Shown: positions 1 through 9,521, numbered from the stretch's first letter. The stretch is 64,000 nucleotides of DNA from an uncultured Paracoccaceae bacterium (GCA_958439195.1 OY288149.1:1-64000), one strand, 5' to 3'. Translations and numbers: made by a program. The notes: generated by a model from the letters alone, not told the origin.

Positions 1-1
1 G

Positions 2-958
2 GGCAATGACGGTGTTGCGGGCGGCATCGGTAATGACACGATTTTCGGCGGCGCGGGCAATGACACGCTGACCGGCGGGGCCGGGCGCGACGTGTTTGCC
101 TTTGCTGCGGGCAGCGGCGCGGATGTCGTCACTGATCTGGACCTGACGCTGGTGGATGGCCAGTTCACCGACAGGTTCGATGTGTCGGGCCTTCTGGATG
201 GTGCGGGGAACCCGGTCAACTGGGCGGATGCGACCGTCACGTCAGACGGGGCGGGCGGGGCGTTGGTCACCTTTCCGGGGGGCGAGACGATCCGCCTTGT
301 GGGGATCGACCCGGCGCTGATTTCGACCAAGGCGGCGCTGGTGGCGCTGGGCGTGCCGTGTTTCGGGACCGGCACGCTTATTCTCACCGACCTGGGCGAA
401 GTGCCAGTGGAGGCGATCCGCGCCGGGGATCGGGTGATGACGCTGGATCACGGGTTGCAGCCGGTGATCTGGGCGGGTGGGCGGCATCTGGACCGGGCCG
501 CGCTGGAGGCGGAGCCGTTGATGCGGCCTGTGCTGATCCGGGATGGGGCGATGGGCAACCAGGGTGATGTGCTGGTGTCGCCCAACCATGCGGTCCTGGC
601 CGAGGTGGACGGGGTGGAGATGTTGGTGCGGGCCAAGCATCTGGCCGAAATGGGGGATGCGCGGTTCCGCATCGCCAAGGGCAAGAAGGAGGTGGGGTAT
701 CACCACTTCCTTCTGGAGCGGCATGGGATCGTGTTCGCACAGGGCCTGGCGACCGAAACGCTGTATCCGGGGCCGATGGCGGTGGCGGCGCTGGGGCCGG
801 TCGTGGCGGCGGAACTGGCGGCGGCGTTTCCGCTGTTGGCGCCCGTGCTGGCCGGGGTGGTGGATGCGGCAGACCTGTATGGGCCGACGGCGCGCCCGGT
901 GGCCAAGCGGCGGCAATTGCTGACCGGGCCGAACCCGATGCGCCGCGCGGCGGCCTGA
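2..958 (+). CDS. RTX-repeat / Hint-domain protein, 5' end missing
   Basis: The reading frame is open from base 2, so the gene starts outside the window. The first 30 codons are glycine-aspartate nonapeptide repeats (GGIGNDTIF, GGAGNDTLT), the calcium-binding RTX type found in type I-secreted proteins. About 90 residues later the frame enters a Hint (hedgehog/intein) domain starting CFGTGTLILT, with the candidate nucleophile Cys directly after a Val-Pro, and a later SPNHAV motif matching the Hint histidine region. This Hint_2 type is common in secreted rhodobacterial proteins. The role of self-processing is inferred from the family. A GTG at 92 could be mistaken for the start, but the repeats upstream are in frame and clearly coding. 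Confidence 0.85.
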   Translation, partial: GNDGVAGGIGNDTIFGGAGNDTLTGGAGRDVFAFAAGSGADVVTDLDLTLVDGQFTDRFDVSGLLDGAGNPVNWADATVTSDGAGGALVTFPGGETIRLVGIDPALISTKAALVALGVPCFGTGTLILTDLGEVPVEAIRAGDRVMTLDHGLQPVIWAGGRHLDRAALEAEPLMRPVLIRDGAMGNQGDVLVSPNHAVLAEVDGVEMLVRAKHLAEMGDARFRIAKGKKEVGYHHFLLERHGIVFAQGLATETLYPGPMAVAALGPVVAAELAAAFPLLAPVLAGVVDAADLYGPTARPVAKRRQLLTGPNPMRRAAA

Positions 959-1219
959 GGGATTTCCCGCGGAGCCTGTGCCGGGCGGCCGATTTTGCGC
1001 TGCGCTGCGGCGCGGGTGATGCGTTTGGCGGGCGGTTTTCCTGCCAGCAAGCCAAAGGTTGCCGCTTTGATTGGCGAACCGGTCGCAAACTGGCCTATTT
1101 TCCCGCAATCAGGGATGTTACCCGCAAAGCCGGACAAGCCAGTTGCAATGCTGCAAGGCTTTGGCTTTAGTCTATCGCATACGAGCGGGAAAACCGCCGA
1201 GAAGACCGGGGAGACGAAT

Positions 1220-2347
1220 TTGGCTGCACCAATGGCTGCACCGATGGCTGCAAACGGCCGTAACGACGCGTTCGTCGTGTTTGACCATGTTCAAAAAAGC
1301 TACGACGGCGTGTCGCTTGTCGTGAAGGATTTGAACCTGAGCATCGCCAAGGGGGAATTCCTGACGATGCTGGGACCGTCGGGATCTGGCAAGACAACCT
1401 GCCTGATGATGCTGGCGGGGTTCGAGACAGCCACCAATGGCGAGATTTTGCTGGATGGCCGACCGATCAACCAGGTGCCGCCGCACAAGCGCGGGATCGG
1501 GATGGTATTCCAGAATTACGCACTGTTTCCGCATATGACGGTGGGTGAAAACCTGGCCTTTCCGTTGGAAGTGCGGGGCATGGGCAAGTCGGAGCGCGAA
1601 GAAAAGATAAAGCGTGCGCTGGACATGGTGCAGATGGGCGCTTTTGCGAACCGTCGCCCGGCGCAATTGTCGGGCGGGCAACAGCAACGGATTGCGCTGG
1701 CGCGGGCGTTGGTGTTCGATCCCAAGCTGGTCTTGATGGATGAACCGCTGGGCGCGTTGGACAAGCAGTTGCGCGAGCATATGCAGTTCGAGATCAAGCA
1801 TCTGCATGAAAGCCTTGGGATCACCGTGGTTTACGTGACCCATGATCAGGGCGAGGCGCTGACGATGAGCGACCGGATCGCCGTGTTCAATGATGGGCGG
1901 ATCCAGCAGTTGGCCCCGCCGTCGGACCTGTATGAGCGACCGAACAACAGTTTCGTGGCGCAGTTCATCGGCGAGAACAACCGCCTGGAAGGCACGGTCG
2001 AGGAAATCCGTGACGGGCGCGCGCTTGTGCGGTTGGGAACGGGCGAATTGATTGACGCGACACCGGTGAACGTGTCGGAGAAGGGGCAGAAAACGCTTGT
2101 CTCCATCCGGCCCGAGCGGGTGGAGTTCAAGAATGATCTTTTGCCGCCGGACGCGCATATGATCGAGGCCGAGGTGGTCGAGGTCATCTACATGGGTGAC
2201 TTGTTCCGGACTGTGCTGAAGGTTGCGGGCAGTGATGATTTCGTCATCAAGAGCCGCAATACGCTGGGCCAGCGGGTGCTGGTGCCGGGCGAGAAGATCA
2301 AGATCGGTTGGGCGCCGCAGGATGCGCGCGCGCTTGACCCGATCTGA
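1220..2347 (+). CDS. Polyamine-type ABC transporter ATP-binding protein (PotA family)
   Basis: This is the cytoplasmic ATPase of an importer. Visible motifs in order: Walker A GPSGSGKTT, Q-loop region in NYALFPHMTV, signature LSGGQQQR, Walker B LVLMDEP, D-loop GALD, switch His in THDQ, then a C-terminal TOBE-like domain from about residue 245. The frame is open far upstream to 995, but the likely start is TTG 1220, which has GGGGAG six bases upstream; in-frame ATGs follow at 1232 and 1244. It heads a four-gene cluster with a periplasmic binding protein and two permeases, the layout of spermidine/putrescine (PotABCD) transporters. The substrate itself cannot be read from the sequence. Confidence 0.9.
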   Translation: MAAPMAAPMAANGRNDAFVVFDHVQKSYDGVSLVVKDLNLSIAKGEFLTMLGPSGSGKTTCLMMLAGFETATNGEILLDGRPINQVPPHKRGIGMVFQNYALFPHMTVGENLAFPLEVRGMGKSEREEKIKRALDMVQMGAFANRRPAQLSGGQQQRIALARALVFDPKLVLMDEPLGALDKQLREHMQFEIKHLHESLGITVVYVTHDQGEALTMSDRIAVFNDGRIQQLAPPSDLYERPNNSFVAQFIGENNRLEGTVEEIRDGRALVRLGTGELIDATPVNVSEKGQKTLVSIRPERVEFKNDLLPPDAHMIEAEVVEVIYMGDLFRTVLKVAGSDDFVIKSRNTLGQRVLVPGEKIKIGWAPQDARALDPI

Positions 2348-2418
2348 ACCGATGCCGCGCCCGGAAAGGTGCGGCCAAGACAAACAGAGACGTTCTGTTC
2401 AACATGGGAGCTAATCAA

Positions 2419-3492
2419 ATGAAAAGAATTCTGATCCTGTCCACCGCCCTGACCGGCCTTGCCTTTTCGGCCAGCGCGCAGGAACTGACGGTGATGTCCT
2501 GGGGGGGTGCCTATGGCGAAGCCCAGACCGAAGCCCACGTGAAGCCCTTTACCACCGCGACCGGCACACCCGCCAAGATGGTGGACAGCGACAACCCGGC
2601 CACCCCGATCAAGGCGATGGTTGAAGCGGGCAACGTGACGATTGACGTTGCGTCGCTGGAATATGCCGATGCGATCCGTCTGTGCGACGAAGGCATGCTG
2701 GAGCCGATCGACATCAACGCGCTGCCCGCAGGTGCCGATGGCACCCCGGCCGCCGAGGATTTCCTGGCCGGTGCCGTGACGGAATGCGCCGTGTCGACCG
2801 ACATCTGGTCGAACGTCTATGCCTATGACGACACCAAGTTCACGGGCGACAAGCCCACGACGGCGGCGGACTTTTTTGATCTGGAGAAATTTCCGGGCAA
2901 GCGCGGCCTGAAGAAGGGCGCAAAAGCGGTTCTGGAACTGGCGTTGATGGCAGATGGCGTGCCGGCTGCGGAAGTCTATGACGTGTTGGCGACCCCGGAA
3001 GGTGTGGATCGCGCCTTTGCCAAGCTGGACACCATCAAATCGGAAGTCGTCTGGTGGGAAGCCGGTTCGCAGGCACCGCAGTTGTTGGCGGATGGCGAAG
3101 TGGTGATGACCACGGCCTATAATGGCCGGATCTTCAACGCCGCGATTGCCGAGAACAAGCCTTTCGTCATCGTCTGGGATGGCCAGATCTACGAGAATGA
3201 AATGTATGCCATTCCGAAGGGCGCGCCGAACAAGGACGCCGCGATGGAGTTCATTAAGCTGTCGACCTCTACCGAAGGTCTGCGGGCGCAGGCGACCTAT
3301 ATTTCCTATGGTCCGGCCCGCAAGTCGGCGCTGGCGGAAGAGCTGATCTACAAGGATGGCAAGACCGTCATGGCCCCGCACCTGCCGACTGCGCCGGAGA
3401 ACATGACCAATGCGCTGGAAACCTCGGCCGAATTCTGGGTGGACCGGAATGCGGAACTGAACGAGCGGTTCAACGCCTGGTTGGCGCAGTGA
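2419..3492 (+). CDS. Periplasmic polyamine-type substrate-binding protein (PotD/PotF-like)
   Basis: Encodes 357 residues beginning MKRILILSTALTGLAFSASA, a clear Sec signal peptide with cleavage expected after SASA. The mature protein begins QELTVMSWGGAYGEAQ, typical of cluster D/F type binding proteins for spermidine, putrescine and related ligands. An in-frame ATG lies 15 bases upstream (2404), but the ATG at 2419 has GGGAG at a good distance and gives the complete signal peptide. It sits 71 bases after the ATPase gene and before the two permease genes, with a hairpin in between. The exact ligand is unknown; related Rhodobacterales genes are annotated as polyamine or extracellular solute binding. 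Confidence 0.9.
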   Translation: MKRILILSTALTGLAFSASAQELTVMSWGGAYGEAQTEAHVKPFTTATGTPAKMVDSDNPATPIKAMVEAGNVTIDVASLEYADAIRLCDEGMLEPIDINALPAGADGTPAAEDFLAGAVTECAVSTDIWSNVYAYDDTKFTGDKPTTAADFFDLEKFPGKRGLKKGAKAVLELALMADGVPAAEVYDVLATPEGVDRAFAKLDTIKSEVVWWEAGSQAPQLLADGEVVMTTAYNGRIFNAAIAENKPFVIVWDGQIYENEMYAIPKGAPNKDAAMEFIKLSTSTEGLRAQATYISYGPARKSALAEELIYKDGKTVMAPHLPTAPENMTNALETSAEFWVDRNAELNERFNAWLAQ

Positions 3493-3499
3493 TCTGACA

Positions 3500-3534
3500 A
3501 AGGGGCGCGGGGGGAAATCCCCGCGCCTTTTCTC
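3500..3534 (+). terminator. GC-rich hairpin with T-run between binding protein and permease genes
   Basis: A perfect nine-base stem (3504-3512 pairing with 3519-3527, GGCGCGGGG against CCCCGCGCC) extends with A-T and G-T pairs and is followed by TTTT. It lies between the binding-protein stop and the first permease. In transporters such hairpins often cut read-through so that binding protein is made in excess; that role here is inferred. Confidence 0.7.
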
Positions 3535-3555
3535 TTTCCTGAGTGAGACGGACCG

Positions 3556-4806
3556 ATGGCTGATGTGACCGCTGCCCTTTTGACCACGGCGGACGGACGC
3601 CCGCTGAAGACTGCCTTGGCCGAAGCGCAGGTGCGCGCCAAGAGGCGGGCGTTTTTGCTGGTGGCGCCGTTGCTGGCCTTTGTGGTGCTGACCTTTATCA
3701 TCCCGATCGGGCAGATGCTGGACCGGTCCTTTCACCATGATGGATTTTCTGCCAATGCCCCGGCTGTGGCTGCGTGGTTTGCGGCGAACCCGCCGGGAAC
3801 AGAGCCGGATGAAGCGGCCTTTGCCGCTCTGGCCGAAGATTTCAAGGCGATGAAGGAAAACAAGACAGCGGGCGAGGCCGGGACGCGGGTGAATTACACC
3901 CTGCCCGAGACGCGGTCGCTGATCACCAAGACGGCGCGGAATGCCGACGATCTTGTGCCGCCGTTCCGTGAGGCATTTCTGGCGATTGACGAGAAATGGG
4001 CCGATCCGGGGGTGTGGCAGGCGATGCGGTCATCGGCCAGCCCCTATACGGCGGATTTCTATCTGTCGGCGATGGATTTCGAGCGGGCGGCGGATGGCAG
4101 CATCCAGCGGGTGGACGAGAACAAGCGGATCTATGTCTATCTGTTCATCAAGACATTTTTGGTTTCGGGGCTGATCACCTTTATCTGCCTGCTGCTGGCA
4201 TTCCCTGTGGCGCATCTGTTGGCCACGCTGCCGATGGCCAAGGCGAACCTGTTGATGATCCTGGTGCTGTTGCCGTTCTGGACGTCGCTTTTGGTGCGTA
4301 CGACAAGCTGGATCGTGCTGTTGCAGGGGCAGGGCGTGCTGAACGAAATGTTTCTGGCGCTGGGCCTGATTGATGACGAGGGTCGGTTGAAGATGATCTA
4401 CAACCAGACCGGCACGATCATTGTGATGACGCATGTGCTGTTGCCGTTCATGATCCTGCCTTTGTATTCGGTGATGCGGGTGATCCCGCCGTCTTATGCG
4501 CGGGCGGCGCGGTCTTTGGGGGCGACGAGCTGGACCACGTTCCGGCGAATTTATCTGCCGCAGACGCTGCCGGGGATCGGGGCGGGGGCGCTTCTCGTGT
4601 TCATTCTGGCGGTGGGCTATTTCATCACGCCCGCGCTGGTGGGTGGGGCGGATGGGCAACTGATTTCCAACCTGATCGACTTTCACATGAAAAACTCGAA
4701 CTGGTCGATGGCGGCGGCGCTGTCGGCGATGCTGTTGGCCGGGGTGCTGGTTCTGTACTGGCTCTATGACCGGCTGATTGGCATCGACAACCTGAAACTC
4801 GGCTAA
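3556..4806 (+). CDS. ABC transporter permease, PotB/PotH type
   Basis: A 416-residue inner-membrane permease. The first helix is near residues 35-57 (LLVAPLLAFVVLTFIIPIG). It is followed by a hydrophilic stretch of about 130 residues (roughly 58-190) before the remaining helices, longer than in E. coli PotB; this periplasmic insert is common in rhodobacterial members. The cytoplasmic EAA-type loop is recognisable as ARAARSLGATSWTTFRRIYLP near residue 320. It is 63 bases downstream of the binding-protein gene and 10 bases upstream of the second permease, so it belongs to the same operon. Confidence 0.88.
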   Translation: MADVTAALLTTADGRPLKTALAEAQVRAKRRAFLLVAPLLAFVVLTFIIPIGQMLDRSFHHDGFSANAPAVAAWFAANPPGTEPDEAAFAALAEDFKAMKENKTAGEAGTRVNYTLPETRSLITKTARNADDLVPPFREAFLAIDEKWADPGVWQAMRSSASPYTADFYLSAMDFERAADGSIQRVDENKRIYVYLFIKTFLVSGLITFICLLLAFPVAHLLATLPMAKANLLMILVLLPFWTSLLVRTTSWIVLLQGQGVLNEMFLALGLIDDEGRLKMIYNQTGTIIVMTHVLLPFMILPLYSVMRVIPPSYARAARSLGATSWTTFRRIYLPQTLPGIGAGALLVFILAVGYFITPALVGGADGQLISNLIDFHMKNSNWSMAAALSAMLLAGVLVLYWLYDRLIGIDNLKLG

Positions 4807-4816
4807 GGATACGCAC

Positions 4817-5755
4817 ATGGCCCTGCCCATCTACGCAAGCCCGCTGGAGCGCATCTGGCACTATACCTATGTGGTGCTTTGCACGCTGATCTTTATCTTC
4901 CTGATCTCACCTATCCTGGTCGTCATTCCGCTGTCGTTCAACGTGGAGCCGTATTTCACCTTTACCGAGGCGATGCTGCGGTTCGATCCTGCGGGATATT
5001 CGATGCGTTGGTATGATCTTTTGTTGACCGGCGGGATGCAGATGCCCGAGGCGCTGCGCGATGGGGCGTGGTGGGCGGATATGTGGGCCAATTCAACCTG
5101 GGTGCGGGCGGCGAAAAACTCGGTGATCATCGGGTTCTGGGCGACGATCCTGGCCACCGTGCTGGGGACGTTGGCGGCACTGGGGTTAAGCCGACCCGAG
5201 ATGCCCTATCGGCGCACGATCATGGCCATACTGATCAGCCCGATGATCGTGCCGATCATCATCATCGCAACGGGGCTGTTCTTTTTCTATTCCAACCCCT
5301 GTTCGATCATCGGCACGCAATGCGGGCGGCTGACCAGCACCTATCTGGGGGTGATCCTGGCGCATACGACGCTGGGGATCCCTTTCGTGATCATCACCGT
5401 TACTGCCACGCTTTCGGGGTTTGACCAATCGTTGATCCGGGCGTCGGCCAGCCTTGGGGCATCGCCTTCGCGGACGTTCTTCAAGGTGGTGATGCCGCTG
5501 ATCCTGCCGGGGGTGGTGTCCGGGGCGCTGTTCGCCTTTGTGACCAGCTTTGACGAGGTAGTGGCTGTGCTGTTCATTGCTGGCCCGGATCAGCAGACGA
5601 TCCCGCGGCAGATGTGGAACGGTATCCGTGAGGCGATTTCGCCGGCCATTCTGGCAGTGGCGACGATCCTTGTGGTGATTTCGATCGGGTTGCTGGCGAC
5701 GGTGGAACTGCTGCGGCGGCGATCGGAAAAGTTGCGGGGCGTGACGCCGCATTGA
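4817..5755 (+). CDS. ABC transporter permease, PotC/PotI type
   Basis: A 312-residue partner permease with about six membrane segments, the first at residues 12-36 (VVLCTLIFIFLISPILVVIP). The EAA-like loop is visible as SLIRASASLGASPSRTFFKV near residue 210. It closes the transporter operon; the next gene is on the opposite strand 37 bases away. A 45-residue hydrophilic segment after the first helix is also seen in relatives that import polyamines. Confidence 0.88.
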   Translation: MALPIYASPLERIWHYTYVVLCTLIFIFLISPILVVIPLSFNVEPYFTFTEAMLRFDPAGYSMRWYDLLLTGGMQMPEALRDGAWWADMWANSTWVRAAKNSVIIGFWATILATVLGTLAALGLSRPEMPYRRTIMAILISPMIVPIIIIATGLFFFYSNPCSIIGTQCGRLTSTYLGVILAHTTLGIPFVIITVTATLSGFDQSLIRASASLGASPSRTFFKVVMPLILPGVVSGALFAFVTSFDEVVAVLFIAGPDQQTIPRQMWNGIREAISPAILAVATILVVISIGLLATVELLRRRSEKLRGVTPH

Positions 5756-5792
5756 GAGTGCCGGGTGCCTTTGGCGAAAGCCGGGGGGCGGA

Positions 5793-6731
5793 TCAGGGCA
5801 GGATTTGCAGCCAGACCCAGATGGTGCCGATCGACAGGGCGGTTGCGATCAGTACGCTGGAGGCGGCAACACGCTTTGCCACGCCGTAGAGGTTGGCGAA
5901 GATGAAGGCGTTGACGCCGGGGGCCATGGCCGCCGTCATGACCGAAGACCGAAGGCTTGCGGTATCGAGATCCAGCAAGAAGCGGCCCAGCAGATAGGCC
6001 AGGCCGGGATGCAGGATGAGCGAGCAGGCGCAGAGCATGGCGATGATGCGAAAATCGCCATCGGGGCGGTAGCGCAGCAATACGCCGCCAAGTCCGAATA
6101 GCGCCGTGGGGATGGCAGTTGCCGCCACAAGGCCGATGGCGGACCAGGCGACAGCGGGCAGAGGCAGGCCAGAGAGGTTGACGGCAAAGCCTGCGGCAAT
6201 CCCCAACACCAGTGGTTGCAGAAAGATGGCGCGGACGATCTGGCGCAGCAGGGCCGGGCCGGACAGCCCTTGTCCACGGGTGCGCGCCCATTCCATCAAC
6301 GCGATGCCGAAGGCGTAGAACAGAGGCGCGTGGATCGAGATGATGGCGAAGTTGCCGGCCAATGCCTCGGTGCCATAGGCGCGTTCGGTGATCGGCACGC
6401 CAAGCAGAAGCGAGTTGGAGAACAGGGCCACAAAGCCGATGGCGGTGGCATCGGTCACGGGGCGGCGAAAGAACAGGATGGCGCAGGCGAAGGCCACGCC
6501 AAAGCTGGCGAAGGCCGCGATGTAGAAGGACAGGAACAGCGCGGGCTGAAAGGTGGCCGCGAGGTCAAGCCGCGCGATGGAGGCGAAAAGAAGCGTGGGT
6601 GCGCCAAAATTCTGGGCATAGCGCATCAGGCCGTCAACGGCGCTGTCATCGAACAGCTTCAGGCGGGCGGCGGCATAGCCGAAGCCTATGACAAGGAAAA
6701 CCGGCAGGATGACATCAAGAAGGGCGTTCAT
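5793..6731 (-). CDS. AEC-family transporter (auxin efflux carrier / malonate carrier type)
   Basis: Encodes 312 residues, nearly all in about ten hydrophobic segments, starting MNALLDVILPVFLVIGFGYA, the hallmark N-terminus of the AEC (PF03547-type) carriers. A two-repeat layout is apparent, with a central hydrophilic loop near residues 160-170 (EWARTRGQGLSG). Bacterial members export or import small carboxylates such as malonate; the substrate here is not known. The gene ends facing the transporter operon and its start is seven bases from the end of the MBL-fold gene, so it may be read with the leftward operon. Confidence 0.85.
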   Translation of the reverse strand: MNALLDVILPVFLVIGFGYAAARLKLFDDSAVDGLMRYAQNFGAPTLLFASIARLDLAATFQPALFLSFYIAAFASFGVAFACAILFFRRPVTDATAIGFVALFSNSLLLGVPITERAYGTEALAGNFAIISIHAPLFYAFGIALMEWARTRGQGLSGPALLRQIVRAIFLQPLVLGIAAGFAVNLSGLPLPAVAWSAIGLVAATAIPTALFGLGGVLLRYRPDGDFRIIAMLCACSLILHPGLAYLLGRFLLDLDTASLRSSVMTAAMAPGVNAFIFANLYGVAKRVAASSVLIATALSIGTIWVWLQILP

Positions 6732-6738
6732 CCGTGGG

Positions 6739-7551
6739 TCAGACCTGATTTTCGTAAGTGATCACCATGCCGTCATGAGCGGGGCGGATATGGGGTGGCA
6801 GTTCCGCTGTCAGGTCCGCGAAATCAAGGTCGTGGTGCATGTTGGTGATCACTGCGCGGGCAGGGCGGGCGCGGGCGATCCATCCCAAGGTCATGTCCAG
6901 ATGGGCATGGGTGGGGTGCGGTTTGCGGCGGAGGGCATCGACGATCCAGCAATCGAGGTTGTCAAGGATGGGCCAGCTTTCCGCTGGGATGTCCACAGCA
7001 TCGGGCAGGTAGGCGAGGGGGCCGATACGGAAACCCAAGGCATCCATGCTGCCGTGATTGGCGGTGAAGGGGGTGAAGCGCAGGGTGCCGCCCGCGCCGT
7101 GGATTTCGACATCGCCGTCGATGGTGTTGAGGTCGAGGATGGGAGGGTAGGGGCTGCCTGCGGGCTGCACGAAGGCATAGCCGAAGCGGGCGATCAGCGC
7201 GTCCTGCGTGGGGCCGTCGGCCCAGACGGCCAAGCGGCGGCGGATGTTGAACACGATCTGGCGCAGGTCATCCAGGCCGTGGACGTGATCGGCATGGGAA
7301 TGGGTGTAGACCACCGCATCCAGCGTGCCGATCCCTGCGTCCAGCAGTTGTTCGCGCATATCGGGGGTGGTGTCGATCAGCACGCGGGTGATGCCGTCGC
7401 TGGTTTCACGTTCCACCAGCAGGGAACAGCGGCGGCGGCGGTTTTTCGGGTTGGTCGGGTCGCATGCGCCCCAGTCGCCGCCCGGTGGCCCAAGCCTGGG
7501 AACGCCACCTGATGAGCCACAGCCAAGGATGGTAAAGCGCAGGGTGGCCAT
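6739..7551 (-). CDS. MBL-fold metallohydrolase (PhnP-like)
   Basis: A 270-residue metallo-beta-lactamase-fold hydrolase. The zinc-binding motif is seen as THSHADHVHGLDD near residue 82, with N-terminal LGCGSSGGVPRLGP typical of the PhnP/tRNase Z-like group and later histidines (ANHGSMDALGFRI; HPTHAHLDM) for metal coordination. Family members cleave cyclic phosphodiesters. Its start overlaps the TatD stop by one base (TGATG), so the two are translationally coupled in the leftward operon. The precise substrate is not known. Confidence 0.85.
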   Translation of the reverse strand: MATLRFTILGCGSSGGVPRLGPPGGDWGACDPTNPKNRRRRCSLLVERETSDGITRVLIDTTPDMREQLLDAGIGTLDAVVYTHSHADHVHGLDDLRQIVFNIRRRLAVWADGPTQDALIARFGYAFVQPAGSPYPPILDLNTIDGDVEIHGAGGTLRFTPFTANHGSMDALGFRIGPLAYLPDAVDIPAESWPILDNLDCWIVDALRRKPHPTHAHLDMTLGWIARARPARAVITNMHHDLDFADLTAELPPHIRPAHDGMVITYENQV

Positions 7552-8375
7552 CAGGCGGCCTTTGCCTGTGCGGTGGCGCGGGTAAAGAGCCGGTCGAAAT
7601 TCGCGGTGGTGGCGGCGGCGAAGGCGGCCTCGGACAGGCCAAAGATCTGTGCGCCGGTTTTGGCGGTGAAGGCGGTGTAGGCGGGTTCGTTCCGTTTGCC
7701 GCGGTGCGGGATCGGGGCGAGATAGGGGCTGTCGGTTTCCAGAAGGATCCGGTCCAGCGGGGCGGCGGCAAAGATGTCGCGCAACGCTTGGCTTTTGGGG
7801 AAGGTGGCGATGCCGGACATCGACAGGTAGAACCCCAGATCAAGCGCGGCGCTGGCCAGCGCAGGGCCAGAAGAGAAGCAATGCATCACGCAGCCATAGG
7901 GCCGCGCGCGGTAGCCTTCGGTCAGGATGGCGGCCATGTCGTCATCGGCGGCGCGGGCGTGGATGATGAGCGGCAGTCCGGTTTCCTGTGCGGCGGTGAT
8001 GTGCAGGCGGAGGGAGGTTTTCTGGATGTCAGCGGTTTCCGCCGTGTAGTGGTAATCAAGGCCCGTCTCGCCAATGCCGACGAATTTCGGATGCTGCGAC
8101 AGGGCGATCAGTTGATCGACGGTGACACGCGGTTCTTCATGCGCGCTCATCGGGTGGATGCCGGCGGCGTAGTAGACGCCGTCATGCGCTTCGGCGATGG
8201 CACGCACGCGGGGTTCGTTGTTCAGGCGGGTGCAGATGGTGACCATGCGGCGCACGCCAGCCGCGCGGGCGCGGGCGATCACGTCGGGCAATTCCTGTTC
8301 GAAATCCGGGAAATCGAGGTGGCAGTGGCTGTCGACAATTTCCGGTAGCGGATCGTGTGGCGCGGTGGTCATCAA
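7551..8375 (-). CDS. TatD-family metal-dependent hydrolase
   Basis: A 274-residue TIM-barrel hydrolase. N-terminal VDSHCHLDFPDF is the metal-binding HxHLD motif; GETGLDYHY, PLIIHARAADDD and MHCFSSG are further metal and active-site motifs, and LLETDSPYLAP near residue 215 is the C-terminal signature. TatD proteins act as Mg-dependent deoxyribonucleases or D-amino acid hydrolase-like enzymes in DNA quality control. It lies three bases after holB and overlaps the MBL gene, an arrangement conserved in many alphaproteobacteria. Confidence 0.92.
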   Translation of the reverse strand: MMTTAPHDPLPEIVDSHCHLDFPDFEQELPDVIARARAAGVRRMVTICTRLNNEPRVRAIAEAHDGVYYAAGIHPMSAHEEPRVTVDQLIALSQHPKFVGIGETGLDYHYTAETADIQKTSLRLHITAAQETGLPLIIHARAADDDMAAILTEGYRARPYGCVMHCFSSGPALASAALDLGFYLSMSGIATFPKSQALRDIFAAAPLDRILLETDSPYLAPIPHRGKRNEPAYTAFTAKTGAQIFGLSEAAFAAATTANFDRLFTRATAQAKAA

Positions 8376-8378
8376 TGC

Positions 8379-9518
8379 TCACCCATGGGCGAGCGTTCCC
8401 GCCGTCTCTTCCAGTTTCAGCACCATATCCATGAGAAGCGCGGCAGGGTCAAGGTTGACCGCCTTGCCGCGTCGGGCGCGCTGGGCGAGGGATTGGGCGA
8501 TGTCGGCCCAGTGGCGGGCGGCATCGGGGGATTGCGAGAGGCGGGTGATCAGCGCGGACTCGCCCGGTGCGGCCTCGGGCGGGAGTTGGCGGGTGGCGGC
8601 GGCGCGGGCGAGGCGGGTGAGAAAGAGGTCGATCAGGGTAAGGATCAGGTCGAATTGCTGTTCCGCCCCACGACCTGCACCGGTTTCAGCCAGGGCCAGA
8701 AGGCGTGGGCGATCCAACCTTGGCAGAGTGGAAAAGAGGGCGATGAGGGTGGCGTAGAGTTTGAGACCGTCGAGGTTCGTCAGGCGGAAGGCTTCTCCCA
8801 CCGAGCCGCCTGCCAGTTCGGCAAGGGGTTGGGTTTGATCAGGGGCCACTTCACCGCCCGCCTGTGTGAGGGCCTGTGCCAGGGCGTCCGGGGCAAGCGG
8901 CGTGAGGCGCAGTTCGCGGCAGCGGGAGCGGATGGTGGGCAGAAGGCGATAGGGTTGGTGCGCGATCAGGAAGAAGGTGGCCCCGGCGGGCGGTTCTTCG
9001 AGGAGTTTCAGAAGCGCATTGGCGGCGCTGAGGTTCATGTCATCGGCGGCGTCGATGATCGCGGCGCGGCGGCCGCCATCGGTGGCAGAGAGGGTGAAGA
9101 AGGATTTCATGCGGCGGACCTCATCCACCGTGATGTCCTGTTTCAGCCGCGTGGTCTTGTCATCCCAGGGACGGCGCAGCAGGAACAGGCGCGGTTCGGC
9201 CAGCGCGCGGATGCGGCGGGCGAGGGGGTCATCTTCCGGCGTGTCCAGTGTTGTGGGGGGCGGGGGCGCGCCGAAGAGGCCGCCGTCATCGGCGGGCGCG
9301 GCCAGCAGAAAGCGGGCGAGGCGCCAGGCCAGCGTGGCCTTACCCACGCCACGTGGCCCGGTGATCAGCCAGCCGTGATGCATCCGCCCGCCGTTGAAGG
9401 CCGACAGGAAGGCGGCTTCGGCGCTGTCATGGCCGAAAAGATGCGGGGTTTCGCGCGGATGCGGCGCGCCTTCGATGCGGTCGGGTTCGGGGATGTCTTC
9501 GGGGGCGGTTGCGGCCAT
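8379..9518 (-). CDS. holB: DNA polymerase III subunit delta'
   Basis: A 379-residue clamp-loader subunit. The N-terminal AAA+ core shows HHGWLITGPRGVGKATLAWRL around residue 45 (a P-loop in which the family is often inactive as ATPase), NALLKLLEEPP near residue 165 and the sensor region TIRSRCRELRL near 195, all typical of delta'/gamma proteins. It lies between tmk and tatD, the standard bacterial order. Spacing is three bases on each side, so the whole block is one operon. Confidence 0.92.
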   Translation of the reverse strand: MAATAPEDIPEPDRIEGAPHPRETPHLFGHDSAEAAFLSAFNGGRMHHGWLITGPRGVGKATLAWRLARFLLAAPADDGGLFGAPPPPTTLDTPEDDPLARRIRALAEPRLFLLRRPWDDKTTRLKQDITVDEVRRMKSFFTLSATDGGRRAAIIDAADDMNLSAANALLKLLEEPPAGATFFLIAHQPYRLLPTIRSRCRELRLTPLAPDALAQALTQAGGEVAPDQTQPLAELAGGSVGEAFRLTNLDGLKLYATLIALFSTLPRLDRPRLLALAETGAGRGAEQQFDLILTLIDLFLTRLARAAATRQLPPEAAPGESALITRLSQSPDAARHWADIAQSLAQRARRGKAVNLDPAALLMDMVLKLEETAGTLAHG

Positions 9519-9521
9519 CGG

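Noticed and set aside
242..1108. Long minus-strand frames opposite the RTX-Hint gene
   Set aside because: High-GC shadow frames with arginine/proline/histidine-rich composition, while the plus strand shows RTX and Hint motifs.
1172..2383. 403-codon minus-strand frame opposite the ABC ATPase gene
   Set aside because: Mirror of a well-supported ATPase; the composition (His, Arg, Gln-rich) is that of a shadow.
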